A DNA stretch of 64,000 nt from Trichuris trichiura (lineage: Eukaryota > Nematoda > Enoplea > Trichinellida > Trichuridae). Each line of letters opens with the position of its first letter. Position 1 is the first letter of the stretch. The stretch covers positions 2,728,001-2,792,000 of the forward strand of contig JBAJFE010000004.1 in NCBI GenBank assembly GCA_037903355.1, in the 5' to 3' direction. Both the position numbers and the translations under genes were made by a program. Below are positions 33,951 through 45,914 of the stretch, one piece after another. The notes beneath the pieces were generated by a model, which was not told where the DNA came from, searched no databases, and saw nothing but the letters and a program-made list of their open reading frames with translations.

Positions 33951-35970
33951 ATGATTGATTATGCGGCAGTGTATTGTAAAGGAGGTGCAGTATTATGGGC
34001 TTACGAGCAAGGAACGCAAGGTCAAAATATTCAGGCAAACGTCAACTCGGCGCTAAGATCAACCGTCATACAGGGAAGAGGAAATGTAACGCAGCACCAC
34101 GAAGCGGATGTCACCTATCACGTGGCTTTGGACAATGAATTTGACCTGATCTTTTTGGTTGCCCATCAGGCGGTCTCCCAGCCGTCCTACGTGCAAGAAT
34201 TGCTGGAGGCGTTCAGGCAAGACTTTCGGACCCGTTTCGACGAAACCCTTCGCGACCACCAGACTCGCTTGTACCTTCTATGCGCGCAGGATACTTTTCG
34301 CGATATGGTGCATGCCTTTGAGACCCTGTTGCAGCGCTTTATAAGCGCGGATGTTCGCACGGCGCCTAGAACTATGCGCACTTTCGAAGAGTCGGAAAAG
34401 TCGAAGAAAACGTTGAGCGCTCTGTTCGATTCGTCCAACAAAGCGCCCCCCAAAAGGGCCAGCCTCATTCCCTTAAAGACAGGCACGCCAAAGGGGCGTC
34501 CCAACGTCGAACCAATCAAGGTTGTACCTCAACCTTCAACAGAAACGGCCGCCAAGAGCGACGATACGGACATAGCGAAAATGCGCGAAAATTTTATGCG
34601 TCGAATGCAAGCTGGAAAGGAGAAAAAATCAAAAGCTGGCGAACCGAAGGAAAAGGGCAAACGGGTAAAGGAAAACCGGTGTTGGGATGGTGTGCCCAGT
34701 AAAGGTGATGCAAAACAGCTCGACTTTAGCAACCCAACCGTCAATGGACCTGAAAAAGTTGACGACGAAGCATTGGTTGCCTCGGAAAGGCAGTATGTAG
34801 GCATGATGAAAGGTTCATACGCTTTTTTTGCTTGTTTATTTGTCGGTTAGCCTACAGACTAATTATGCAAACTTATTGGGAGAAATTCACATCGCTGTTC
34901 TTCTTTTTTTGCATTTGCCTTTTTTAGGCGAATTGGAAGGGATTGCGGAAGGCTCTTCAAGCGACGAAGAGATTGAGGAAGTGAATGACCACGAAGAGTG
35001 TTCATCCGTAAAGCGAGGAAGCGGTAGTGGTTTCTTTGCCGCATTTCAAAGCTTAGTCGGTACGAAAACGTTGAACGAGGAAGCTTTGCGTGTTCCGTTG
35101 GAGAAAATGAAGGAACATTTGATTGGTAAAAACGTAGCCGCCGAAGTAGCAGACAAACTTTGCCAATCGGTAGGCGTTAAACTTGATGGCAGAGTGGTAG
35201 GTCAGTTCAGCCTTATAACATCGGTTGTAAAAGAAGCAGTTCGAGAATGCCTGACGCAGTTGCTATTGCCAAAGCAACGCATCAATTTGTTAAGAGACAT
35301 TATGCAAGCCAAAGAGCAGAAGCATTGTTACTCTGTTGTTTTCTGCGGCGTTAACGGAGTTGGGAAATCGACAAATTTGGCAAAAATTACATTCTGGCTT
35401 AATGAGAATGGTTTCAAGGTAATGATAGCTGCTTGTGATACTTTCCGTGCCGGAGCGGTGGAACAATTGAGGACGCATACAAGACATCTAGCGGCATTGC
35501 ATCCAGGTTATGTACAGCTGTATGAACAAGGTTACGGAAAGGATGCAGCTGCCGTAGCTGCCTCTGCCATAAGTCATGCCCTAAATAGTCAATTTGACGT
35601 TGTTCTTATCGACACTGCAGGTCGAATGCAAGACAACGAACCATTGATGCGTTCGCTGGGAAAACTGATTCGAGTTAATTCTCCCGATTTGGTACTTTTC
35701 GTTGGAGAAGCCCTTGTCGGCAACGAAGCTATTGATCAATTGCAAAAGTTCAATCAAGCTTTGGCAGACCATTCGGGAACCGGTGAGAAGGGACGTCTAC
35801 TGGACGGCATAATGCTAACCAAATTTGATACCATTGATGACAAGGTCGGTGCTGCCGTCTCAATGACATACATAACGGGCAAACCGATTGTCTTTGTTGG
35901 CACAGGGCAGACGTACAGGGATTTAAAAGTCCTTGATCCCAATGTGGTTGTATCCGCGTTGCTCAAGTAA
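33951..35970 (+). CDS. SRPRA: Signal recognition particle receptor subunit alpha
   Basis: This is the GTPase docking protein that receives SRP-ribosome complexes at the ER. Two exons, 33951-34812 and 34928-35970, join in phase 1 to give 634 residues (638 in human). The N-terminal SRX domain (residues 1 to about 130, starting MIDYAAVYCKGGAVLWAYEQ) binds the beta subunit. A charged lysine-rich linker with KEKGKRVKENRCWDG follows, then acidic GSSSDEEIEE. The NG domain holds the P-loop GVNGVGKST (about 428-436), then AACDTFRAGAVEQL, DTAGRMQDN, TKFDTIDDKVGA and PIVFVGTGQTY. All GTPase motifs are intact. Reading through the 115-base intron gives an open frame to a stop after 11 codons, so it mimics an ORF end. 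Confidence 0.95.
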
Positions 35971-37741
35971 CAACTGTTTCGCGATCTTTTTGCAAGTAAA
36001 CGCAGACTTCGCTTTCACTGTACACAAAATGTTAATGGTCCTTGACATCACTTGCGTGTCCTGTAGAGAAAATCGACCGTTAAAGCATATTTATCTTGCT
36101 TTTGCAATATATTTTTGTTTTTTCTTCGTCTCGCGCTAATCGCGGGTTTTAAAACACGAAACAGCAAGAAAACATTTTCTCGCTTGCATCTGTGCGCTTT
36201 AAGCTGAAGAGCTTGCAAGAAGAACTTGAACACTGTTTGGGTACGGTAGGTGCCTTAGAACTCCGCGACAGATTGTTAAGGGGAGTATTAGTAGCAGAAT
36301 TTTTGCTTAGGCGCAGAAACGTCGAGAAAAGTTGCGTGAAGGTCGAACAGAAAAGCAAAAAAGAAAGTTAAGCAACATATTTATCATTCTGACGTCACGA
36401 CAGTTTGCCTTGAAAAAAATTAATGTAGCGTTATAGGAAGAACAGAAGATTTGCTTTATGCGTGAAAGAAATGTGGACAATGGTCCGGACAAACCGATTA
36501 AAGAGATCTTGTAACTTAGAGGTGCCCATCGTCATACTGCCGTCTTGTAGGCGTTCAATTTTGCCCTTAGCTTAGCCTGAGTCAAAATACGATGTTTGCG
36601 TTCAGGCCGAGGCTTATGCAAGGGCAGAGCGGGATAGTCGCTACGTTTGCCAAAAAGTAACCTGCATTTCTTTTACGGTATTGCAAGTTTAGTTGGGCTT
36701 CTAACAACCAGGATGGATAAACAGTTAGAAGAAGCAGTCATTTAAACATCAAAATAATTTTGTAGCGGGCGCGACCGCCCTTGTTACTTAAGCATCAAAG
36801 AAAGGATACCGTATGATATATACCTATCCATCGAGTACCGAGTACTGTTATTCTTTTTATTCTGACTTGCGTGTGAAGTAAACTGGTTATGTAACGATCT
36901 TACGGTCCTGCTAAAATTTAAATAACATTCTTAATAATGAACCATTAAACCGCGTCACTTTTGGAGCGAAATTTTCTCCAAGGCGAAGGCCTTTTCCGAG
37001 GTGAATATCTCCAAAAGGACTTTTTTGCGAGTGAGAAAAGTTATGCACGTGCATTTGTGCAATGTGAACATGGAGCTGTTGCTTGAAAAGCAATAAGTGA
37101 ATAAAGATTTAAGTTTAGACGAGCGGAATGTTTTATAAAAGGCAATAGCCGCGAACTCGGAGACAAAAGAACAAGAACGTTCTGCAATGCATTTAATAAT
37201 TGAATCATATTGCTAAGCTTTATATGCAGTTTGCCGCGCTTAAATAAAGGTCGGTATACGTCAAGCTTGTATACGAAAAACATTCAAATAATTAAAATTA
37301 TTGCTTGAACGTTAAGTACCGCAGTGACTTAAGGTGAAAGGACCGCTTAAAAGTACAATAATAATCCACAGAAGGAAAGACGAAATTTCGGATCTATCTG
37401 CTCTCGTTTTTGATGTTAGATATATCAGAGAGTGCATAGAAATTCAATTACTATTGCCGAAAGTGGGACCAAAAGCCTCCCAAAGGCTTCGTGGCGTTTT
37501 GAAGCTTATCAAGCAGTTTTTGTCGCCTACGGAAGTTGTCAAATTCAGAAATTACAGTTTAAAAAATGTGGTTTCCAAAGCGATAAATTTTAAAACTATG
37601 TACTACATAGTGCCTTCCGCAGCGTAATTTCTTTAAAAAATGTCTTATTTTTTAAGAAATTCGACAAGCAGGTTCGTACGTCAGTTGTGCTTAGTTGTAC
37701 TGTAATATTATCACTTTTACTTAAAGAAGTGCCTATTCACC
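35971..37741. other. Intergenic between SRPRA and the MIF pair
   Basis: No gene recognised. A 97-codon plus ORF at 37334-37627 has no family signal. Bases 36560-36680 contain GCAAGGGCAGAGCGGGATAG and CTTAGCCTGAG, weak echoes of the dispersed repeat family. Confidence 0.4.
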
Positions 37742-38334
37742 ATGCCTATGATAACGATCGCCACCTCAGTGCCTTACAATCATGTTCCGGTTGACTTTTG
37801 CTCGCTGCTCACCGATCTGCTTGCAGCAATGTTACAGAAGCCGCGCGAAGTGAGCTGTCTGATTTCACGATAAGTAGACATTACATCTCTGCCTAGTCAG
37901 GTTTCTAGAAGCTGTTCATTTTCTTAGCTTCTTCTCATCATTTGCCTCTGCCTCTTACGCTTAAACGCCGTGTGCAGCTTTCGCTAAATCAGTCGACCAA
38001 TCTTGGTATTTCCGTCGTCGTGCATTCAGTGTTTGTTCGTTTCAGCGAGTTGTTGTTCATTTGATGAATGATCAGCTCGTCCGTGTGGGCACCGAAGACG
38101 AAAACTGCCTCATTGCCACACTGTCCTCCATTGGAAAAATCGGTGCCGACTTTAATCAAGAACATTTGGATAAGCTTTGCGCATTTTTCCAAAAACATTT
38201 GAACATCAGCCCCGAGAGGTTAGCGTTTCAACTGTTGGTTGCTTCTAATTCCTTTCAATTCAAGCACCGTTGTTCGTTTCGTCGATTTGGTTCCCATCAA
38301 TGTCGCATGGAATGGACAGCTGCGTGACAAATGA
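37742..38334 (+). CDS. MIF/DDT-family tautomerase, copy 1 (divergent)
   Basis: Three exons, 37742-37849, 38046-38218 and 38265-38334, give 116 residues. The initiator Met is followed by Pro (MPMITIATSVP), the N-terminal proline that acts as catalytic base in MIF after Met removal. The MIF pattern continues with LQKPRE, HLMNDQLVRVG, TLSSIGKIGADFNQEH and HLNISPE, ending VPINVAWNG. Exon 1 and exon 2 lengths (108 and 173 bases) are identical to those of the neighbouring MIF gene 170 bases downstream, so the two arose by tandem duplication. The region replacing the usual Y-I-N-F strand (VVRFVDL) differs, so tautomerase activity is uncertain. No signal peptide is present, as usual for MIF. Confidence 0.85.
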
Positions 38335-38506
38335 CTCCGCATTGCTCGGCCCTGACCTCACTTTTTGTAGTTCGATCTCGGCGCTTAGTATTATAAAGAC
38401 GTTGCCTATTTGCCTCGTTTTATCTGGCAGCAGTCTCTCTCGTCTGCTTCGCTAAATTGAACAGTTTGTCAGGTTTTTCTTATCTCCAGCTATTCAGCTT
38501 CCGAAA

Positions 38507-39233
38507 ATGCCAATCTTCACTTTCTCAACGAACGTTCCTTCTGAGAACATTTCCGTCGATTTCCTGAAGAGCACAAGCAAGTTGATAGCCGGTATGCTCG
38601 GCAAACCAGAATCGGTAAGCATTCGTTTTTTGTCCTACCGTACTACTAAAAACAGTCAGGTTCATTCAAAAGACTCCTTACCGTAAGCGCCCGATAGTGT
38701 GCAGAAGGTAAGGAAAAACAGTGTCTTAGCTGTTGAGCACTTAAATAATCACCAGAAAATACGACTATAACAAACAGCACAAGTGAGTGCCCTTCTAGGG
38801 TGTTTGTGTAGTCTGTCAAACAAACAATCGTGATCAAAGACCAACAGAGGAGTCCTCTATACACCCGTAGGTCGTAAAAACGGGCTGATCGTTGCGAAAA
38901 GTTGTCTCAAATTAGGAATAGCTTTTAAACTTGAATGTATTTGCTTTTTAGTACGTCGCAGTTCATATAAACGGTGGACAAAAGATAACGTTCGGTGGTA
39001 CCGACGCCCCAGCTGGCTTCGGGCAGTTGTTGTCGCTTGGCGGAGTTGGTGGCGAAAAGAACCGTAGTCACTCCGCCAAACTATTCAAGCATTTAACTGA
39101 CGGTCTCGGCATACCTGGCAACCGGTAAATATGATTTGTAGCTTTGTGAAATATGCTATTCTCTTTTAGCATGTACATCAACTTCGTCGACATGCGTGGC
39201 AGCGATGTTGGATACAATGGGTCGACTTTCTAA
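38507..39233 (+). CDS. MIF: Macrophage migration inhibitory factor homologue
   Basis: Three exons, 38507-38614, 38952-39124 and 39170-39233, give 114 residues. The protein starts [11 protein letters not shown] with the catalytic Pro after Met. It contains [33 protein letters not shown] and LGIPGN, then [11 protein letters not shown] and ends DVGYNGSTF. All family landmarks, including the invariant lysine in GKPE and the Y-I-N strand, are in place. In nematodes MIF is released by leaderless secretion and modulates host macrophages. The sequence agrees with my memory of the human-whipworm MIF, which is the main species clue here. It is downstream of a divergent paralogue on the same strand. Confidence 0.95.
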
Positions 39234-39339
39234 ATCAAATGGCTTTCTACACCGGTATATTCAATCGGTAGTTCGTTAGGGAATTCTTTTTACCGGTGTA
39301 CTACATATAACCTAAAGCTTTCGGCATATGCTTGAATGA

Positions 39340-39345
39340 AATAAA
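39340..39345 (+). terminator. Polyadenylation signal AATAAA after MIF
   Basis: A canonical hexamer lies 107 bases beyond the MIF stop and about 100 bases before the end of ISCU on the opposite strand. Confidence 0.5.
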
Positions 39346-39444
39346 TATTTGCGATGGGAATAAATTTACTCACAACAACAATAGTATGTTCCAAGCATTA
39401 ATCACAGAAAGGGTCACGTAGCAAAACACAGTTGAGTCAAGCAG

Positions 39445-40046
39445 TTAGGCTTGGGCTTGTTTTCTTTGATAATCCTTCAGGGCGGCCTGGATGGCATCTT
39501 CGGCAAGCACTGAAAATTATAAAGTGACGAGGCCCGTCAACATAGACAAACTTGTACAGCTTACTTGAACAGTGCAATTTCACAGGAGGGAGGCGAAGTT
39601 CGGATGCAATCTGCTGGTTTTTCACCGTCGCCGCTTCGGAAAGCTATACAAAAGCTGCTAGCGAGGAAAAGAAACTGGCAATTGCTTACCGATTTTCCTT
39701 TCACCCATTCGGTGGCAAGACTGCTGCTGGCAATTGCGGAACCGCAACCGAAAGTCTTAAATTTAGCGTCCACAATTTTGCCATTTTCGTCCACTTTTAT
39801 TTGCAGCTTCATCACGTCGCCGCAAGCTGGTGCCCCGACGATTCCAGTGCCGACATTTCGATCCTTCTTGTCCAAAGAACCAACGTTTCGAGGATTGTCG
39901 TAATGGTCGATAACCTGAGTAGAACTTTAACATTACAGCGTTCAGTTTACGCTACCGCTTACGTTTTTGTGGTAGGTCGCTACCGAGGGCAAAGAAGCGC
40001 TTCGAGCTTTTGATAAACGCAGAGCGAAAAGCTTACTCGACATCAT
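39445..40046 (-). CDS. ISCU: Iron-sulfur cluster assembly scaffold ISCU
   Basis: This is the mitochondrial scaffold on which NFS1-derived sulfur and iron form [2Fe-2S] clusters. Four exons, 40046-39963, 39914-39690, 39643-39565 and 39509-39445, give 150 residues. The N-terminus (MMSSKLFALRLSKARSASLP) looks like a mitochondrial presequence. The three ligand cysteines are C59 (GAPACGDV), C85 (KTFGCGSA) and C128 (KLHCSM). The Asp after the first cysteine and the LPPVK chaperone-binding motif are intact. The C-terminal helix reads AEDAIQAALKDYQRKQ. Introns are about 46-55 bases. A second ATG at 40043 could serve equally. Confidence 0.95.
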
Positions 40047-40131
40047 CGCGAACAGTAAACACAATTGTGAATGGATAAACAGGATACAGTATGCTAAATG
40101 TACCTTTTGCCTAATAAGTTGTACTGTAAAC

Positions 40132-40332
40132 ATGAGAAGTTACCCGCCTGGTCGGAGATTAGTCGGAGCTGTGGTGTTGGCATTGGTGGCATCTGGTTTC
40201 TACGTCTTTTTGCCGGTGTTTTTTCCTGAAAATTTTGGTAGACTGACATAAGTGCATTTTATTATTACTATATCTTTGAATTATTTAGGAGTTAAATCGG
40301 GAAAGTTGAAAACGTCTTCAGCCGATAGTTAG
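40132..40332 (+). CDS. Tiny single-pass membrane protein
   Basis: Two exons, 40132-40237 and 40289-40332, join in phase 1 to give 49 residues. The protein has a basic N-terminus (MRSYPPGRRL), one hydrophobic segment (VGAVVLALVASGFYVFLPVFF) and a short polar tail with lysines and serines. It starts 85 bases upstream of the ISCU start on the other strand, sharing a bidirectional promoter region. The layout resembles small inner-mitochondrial-membrane assembly proteins of the SMIM20 type, but I see no decisive motif. The in-phase GT-AG intron of 51 bases supports it being real. Confidence 0.45.
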
Positions 40333-41992
40333 CAGACTTCGACGGAAGAAGCATTGTAATAGAAATGTAATTTTCGTTACCGATGACGTATTTTAATATG
40401 TCGTTACCGGCATTCAAAAAATAATTGCTGTAAGTATTTGTTTGGTCGTAGTAGTGCAAATATTATGCATTTTATTGCATTTTGTCGACAACAATGGCTG
40501 AAGCTCGTGACATTGATGACAAATGGCAAGAAACAACGGATGGAATAAATTTAAAACTTGATATTGAAGTTCAAGCTAAGACTTATGAACAGCTTGTCGT
40601 TTTTGTAATAGTTTTGCTACTAGTTTTAAGGCGTTTGACTCGGCGAAATGAAATACTGGGCCTCCTTCTCTATTTGCTCGCACACAATACAGTAATGCTG
40701 AAAATAATCAAGTTTTGTTCTACTTGTGAACGTATAGTAAGCCAAATAACACTGACTATTCGGTAGTTCGTCACACCATCATGTAGTAACTTTGCCGGGC
40801 ACCTTGTCCCGCTCATATCTAAGCTTGAAAATAAATATAAGGCCTCTGTTTCGCGTTAGGTTTAGGTAAGGGCAGAACAGGACGGCCTTATGTTTAACAG
40901 AAATGAAGCGTGCATTGCTCAGCCATTACGCTCGAAAACTGAATAATCGGTATTGTTTGTTTCACTGTATGTTAACTAGTAAAGCAAACCTGATTACTGG
41001 ATTTCTTGCAGACGAATAGAGGAAAAGACCCACCTAACATGGTTTGAGAATGAGTGCAGGATTAATTTCAGCAAATACGAGTGACATTCACTGCCTCCTA
41101 GGTCGCACTGGAATTTAGAAAAGTGCTGAAGACATTAGTACCTGCAAACATGAGAATATCAGAAAGTCGAAAACGGTACTGTATAAAGGCAGCGTTTGAA
41201 GCAAAAGTTGTTGCGTTTATGGGCGTAAACCGAAGCTAGTGACATGCAGCTGCTCACTCGTCGGCCGACAGCACGTTAACGTGAATTTGAGAAGCAGAGA
41301 GCACACCGGACGATTTCTGACGGAGCGAGTTGCATTGGAAGCACTTTGGCTGCATCAAGCGCCCGTTCGATCGAAGGGATGGGAACAACCAAAGCTTTGC
41401 TACTCTCATCGGTGGAAAACCGATCCACGTTGCATTATTGAGACAAAACCGCGGAAAGGCAATTCCTTTTCATCCTTTTCTATGGTGACTAAAGGTCGTT
41501 ATCTTTTGCAGTTCTTAAAGCCGAGTAAAAGTTTGTAAATTTAAGGCAACGTTAACTAAACGAAAACGACTATCGTTGCATGATGCACCTTAATTTTAAT
41601 TAGTGTTTTGGAGCGTTTGTTACCTTTTTACAGTAAGCCACTAGCCTGCGTCCCACATTGTGATGGTTTTCTCTTGCAGAGCGTCGGTTTGATGGCCTTA
41701 CTCTGAAGTCGGTCAGCGTTACTGCTTGTTGCTCGATAGCTTTAGGGTATTTTTACTTTTTTGATTATAGAGCAAGGCTTTTTTTGGTAAAAATCTTTAG
41801 TCAAAAATTTTGCTAACAGACTGCTTTTAAATTCAATCCGTGCTACCATCGTAGGCGTGCAACGTACGGAAAGTAACAAAAAGGTCCGTAATGAACAAGT
41901 GTGCTGGTAAAAATGCAAAATGACCGTTAAAACGCGGTAAAATCCATCTTAGGTAGAGTTTTGGTTAAGCAACTTTGGCTGTTAAAAGAAAG
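40333..41992. other. Intergenic, one weak membrane-protein ORF and a repeat echo
   Basis: The plus-strand frame from the ATG at 40494 to 40766 encodes 90 residues with one hydrophobic stretch (LVVFVIVLLLVL) and no known family. I regard it as unproven. Bases 40800-40910 contain TTTAGGTAAGGGCAGAACAG and TATCTAAGCTTGAAAATAAA, a partial copy of the dispersed repeat family. Confidence 0.4.
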
Positions 41993-43880
41993 TTAAAAAC
42001 TGTTTGTTGGAACGGCGCGTGACCATTGCGAGCCCTTTTCAACAGTATTAAACATTTTTTTGGACATTGCCGAATAGGCAGGAATAACTTCGCTTGCTTC
42101 CACTGCCAGTGCCTGAAAGAAGAAGAGGGTATACTGCAAGGGGTATTAAGCTGTTATAAATACCTTTAGATAGACGTAGGCGTCGCTACCGTATCCTTCC
42201 ATTGAGACCAGAAAAAGGTCACCGTGAAAGTAGCGTGCGTACAAACGAGATACTGGTAGTCCGTAACCAAGACCGGCCTGAAAAAAGGAAGTGCCGAAAG
42301 AAATCGACTTGCATTTCTTACCATTGGAGCAGAAGGTTCGTGAAGCTCTGGACTTGGTAAGGATGCCGTCGTGTACAAGTAGTTGAACAGATTTCCAACC
42401 AGACGACAAGGAACTCCTCCGCCATTGTCACTAATCTTCAATTCATCCAATTAGCAATAAATTTCTAAGGCAAAGCGCCTACCCTAATAGAAAGGTCTTC
42501 CTTTCCCTTAACTACTTGAACGTTGACATCCGGTAGAGAATCTTTGTCCTGCTGGTACTCAGTTACAGCCCGTAAAGCATTCTAACATTTAAAAAAATCA
42601 TAAACAATATTTGCCTGCAGAAATCTCACCTTTAAAAGTTCATGCATTATGTGATACAGATGGGACGGTACGTAGACAATAGTGATCGGTTGCGAAGGTT
42701 GAAGGTCTGGAATTTTTTAAAAATAAGTACCTGACAGGGAAATAGACTAAATAAGCGAAGCAGCACCATTCTTGGATTCCAGCTTCATGCCGGGTGATCT
42801 CAAGTAGTAGCGGTCGCACAAGAACCTTGCGTTTTCGTAAGCATCTGCACTATTACAAGTTTCAGGCGAAAGTTATCCGAACTTTTATAGGAGCTTACCT
42901 TGTATAACACCAAGAACATCGCAATTGGGATCTATGCACCCAATGTGCTGCGAACTTTGATAGAAAGGATGGGTGGCTTGGCCGAAGAGGATGACTGAAA
43001 GTAGACTCATGTTATCATCAACAACAGTGGAGATGAAATGATTACGATGCTGAGAAATAAGCATTCTTATGCTTATGCGACTAAGGTAAAAACGATTCAG
43101 GAAGAACTGAATGTTCTTTTGAGTAACAGGATCAATTCCATGAGAAGCCTTCATCTCCATCAGACCCTAAAAATCATGAAATGTACATAGTGTTATTTGT
43201 AGAAATAAGCATTCTTATGCTTATGCGACTAAGGTAAAAACGATTCAGGAAGAACTGAATGTTCTTTTGAGTAACAGGATCAATCCATGAGAAGCCTTCA
43301 TGACCCTAAAAATCATGAAATGTTCAACCAACCTCTGCCATGGTTTCAACAACTGTATTATGTCGGTTGACGATCTGCGTTAGTTGAGCAGTAAAGCTTA
43401 AAGACGCCAACTGAAGCAAAGTTAAGAGAACTTGAACGACCTACTCGTTGCTGATGTTTGGATTATATTCAACATTTTCAAATTGCAACAGATCCTGAAA
43501 ACTTTCTTGGTACCATTGGTAAACCAGCGTGGCTGATGGTGTCCCAAGAAGCGATTGCGGCAAAAGGGCAACTTCTTTCATTACATTGGCCAGTCGAACA
43601 AGCAATTCCTTTCTTAAGAAATTGAATGAAGCTTTTTCTTCAGCTTTTCTGCCTAAAAAACGTGAGACCATTGAAAGTTCAATAAATCGATAATCTGCAA
43701 TGGACGAAGTCAAGCGCTGCGGTGGTGAAATGGAGAAACGATAACGCAACCTTTAAAGGTCTTACCAAAATCGATCAGATTTTGCATGGACAGTGCCGAA
43801 GGGCGGTATTGGGCGTAGTCGTCAACTTTTCCGCCAATTCGTTTCATCAGGGAAAGTAATGTACGGTGACTTAGACGCAT
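41993..43880 (-). CDS. PDK: Pyruvate dehydrogenase kinase
   Basis: This is a mitochondrial GHKL-fold kinase that phosphorylates and switches off the pyruvate dehydrogenase E1 alpha subunit. Ten exons: 43880-43766, 43652-43445, 43396-43333, 43166-42899, 42844-42767, 42706-42630, 42581-42483, 42435-42322, 42277-42164 and 42112-41993, giving 418 residues. Landmarks are [65 protein letters not shown] and [14 protein letters not shown]. Then comes the ATP-binding N box (ELLKNALRA), the G1 box (DNGGGVP) and the G2 box ([14 protein letters not shown]). Part of exon 4 and its acceptor is tandemly duplicated inside intron 3 (43201-43323); phases close only if that copy is skipped. The paralogue within the PDK1-4 group cannot be assigned. 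Confidence 0.93.
43053..43323. repeat. Tandem partial-exon duplication in PDK
   Basis: Unit 1 (43053-43184) holds the 5' part of PDK exon 4 plus its acceptor. Unit 2 (43201-43323) is nearly identical except for 8-base and 1-base deletions. A 16-base spacer separates them. Unit 2 keeps the acceptor but lacks a donor, so it is a decoy or poison exon, or an assembly artefact. Confidence 0.85.
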
Positions 43881-45914
43881 TTTCAAAACTAGGGCTAAGC
43901 AGTATTTTGGTCAACAATATGCCGAGTCAACAGATTCGCTCCGGAGGCGAGTGACCTCGGTCATTCTACATTGCTTTTGGATTGTCATGTTCGACTAATA
44001 TCTAATACAACTGCATGCGTAGATACTCAATGGATGAAAGAATTTATGAATCACTGCGCGAGTAGTAAAATGGAACAACTTAGCATTGTCTACTCAAGCG
44101 TAAGTGGCCTCTGTAAATTCATTATTCATAAGAAAAGGGAGCAACATGAGGCAATCGGAAAAAATAACCCATTTCGTGCTGTGTAATTACTGCCTAAACA
44201 TTACTGCTAAGTAATATAACAAATAATACTGTAAAAGTACCTGCATTCAGATTACTGTTTCCCGCGAATCAAATCACCCTGAAATCGCGCCTAAAGTTAC
44301 GAGCTTTTGTGCGCTCTCAATGCCTTGTTTTTCTGCCGCAATTGTTTCATTGGTATATTACAATGAGTGCGACTTAAACCGTCAAAGTTGCTAACTTGTA
44401 AAGGAATTAGAGAGTTTCTGGCCTTAAGCTGATAAATAGCTGCTAGGATGTTCGTCAGAGTTTTGCTCAAGTATTTTTGGATTCTTTATTAATTCAAGGA
44501 GCTGAAAACTCAAGCTGTACTAGAACTTAATCTTCTTACCTGAAGAAACAGGTTATGCCTTTTTCCTGTTGGTAGTGACATTCTTATAAGCATTCGTTTA
44601 ATGACAGCATTTGCAGACCCAATTAAGCGCAGAAATTTTGTGCTACTGCTGTTATAGCCGTGTCACAAAAATTTATTTTTTCACTGCGAGCGTTAGGGCT
44701 TTCCGCTTTTCGGTGCTGCTTGTTTCATTTTTAACAGGCGGGAATAAATTTAAAGAACCTTTCCGACTTGAATAGCTCAACTTCTGGTTTTCTGCAAGAC
44801 TGACTTAACAAGGGCGACCTGATTCAACGTGACAAAACAAAACCAGAGCTTCTGGATGCAAGCAGAAAACAGCCATTTAAAATTTTTGAAAACAAATTTT
44901 TGCAATCACTACTCGTAGTTTGTCTTACTGCACGCGACAGCCGAACTGAAAGCTTACTTGTTTATACAAAATGTGACGACCTGTTCCAAGCTTTGCTTAA
45001 GAAATTTACGCAGTCGGTTACATGACAGCTATTTTTTTGAGAAGGCTACGTTTTCTTAAAATGCGAGTGAAGGCGTTAAGATTATTCAGAAAGTGGATTA
45101 ATTGCGAGTTGATTTAAGTCAACCTGCTTTTCAGTATACTGTACTAGTTGGGGGAAATATTCGTTTTACATATCCAGTTGGAAATGTGATGCCCGCGGTA
45201 TAAAGGCATATATTAGCGCATTGAAAATTTATTCAAATATCGAATATTGCATTTTGAACTCGAAGAAAATGAAATTTTTATGAAAAAAAGTTAAAACGTC
45301 CTTTTCTCGTCCATAAGTTTAGCCAGTGCTTCTGAACGCGAACATATTACGGGTTTTCACCCCATTTGCCTAGTTTTGAGCGCGTGGGTACAATGAAGAT
45401 GAAAACGTTCACATGCTGAAAATGGATCTTTCCCGCCGTTCTTTCCGCGCAGTTTCCGCAAAGCTTTCGGTTCTGCAGCTGTTATAAGGCAGACTTCTTT
45501 TGAATATCCTTTAGTTACAGCTAACTTTGGTGAAATATAACCCGTGAAATTAATATCCTCTCTCAATGGCGGGCTCATCTCCTTTTTAAATCTTCTGCAG
45601 CGATAAGCAGCCAGAATTAAACTTTCTTCAAGTAGGTAGGTAACCTTCAGTTAGCCGAACCCTATGAAATGTGTTCTCTGCTTAACTGAAAATGAATTTC
45701 TGTTTTTTTGTTACACATAAAGTCTTAATCTTTTCATCTGACGTAATGGAGATTTTAAAATATTAGTAGAATAAATCCCGCACGAATATGCGAAGCTGTT
45801 TAGAAGCTTTCGTTGGATGTTATAGGTTGACTGAATAAAGAATGTTAACGTGGAGGGTAGGTGAGGCATCGTTTGCGAAGCGGAGCTGAGACACTTCCGA
45901 TTTGGAGAAAACGT
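43881..45914. other. Intergenic, nothing recognised
   Basis: AT-rich spacer with only short ORFs. No repeat family member or RNA gene seen. It marks the start of the sparse part of the window. Confidence 0.5.

Noticed and set aside
41239..41538. 99-codon plus-strand ORF
   Set aside because: No recognisable features and no splice partners.
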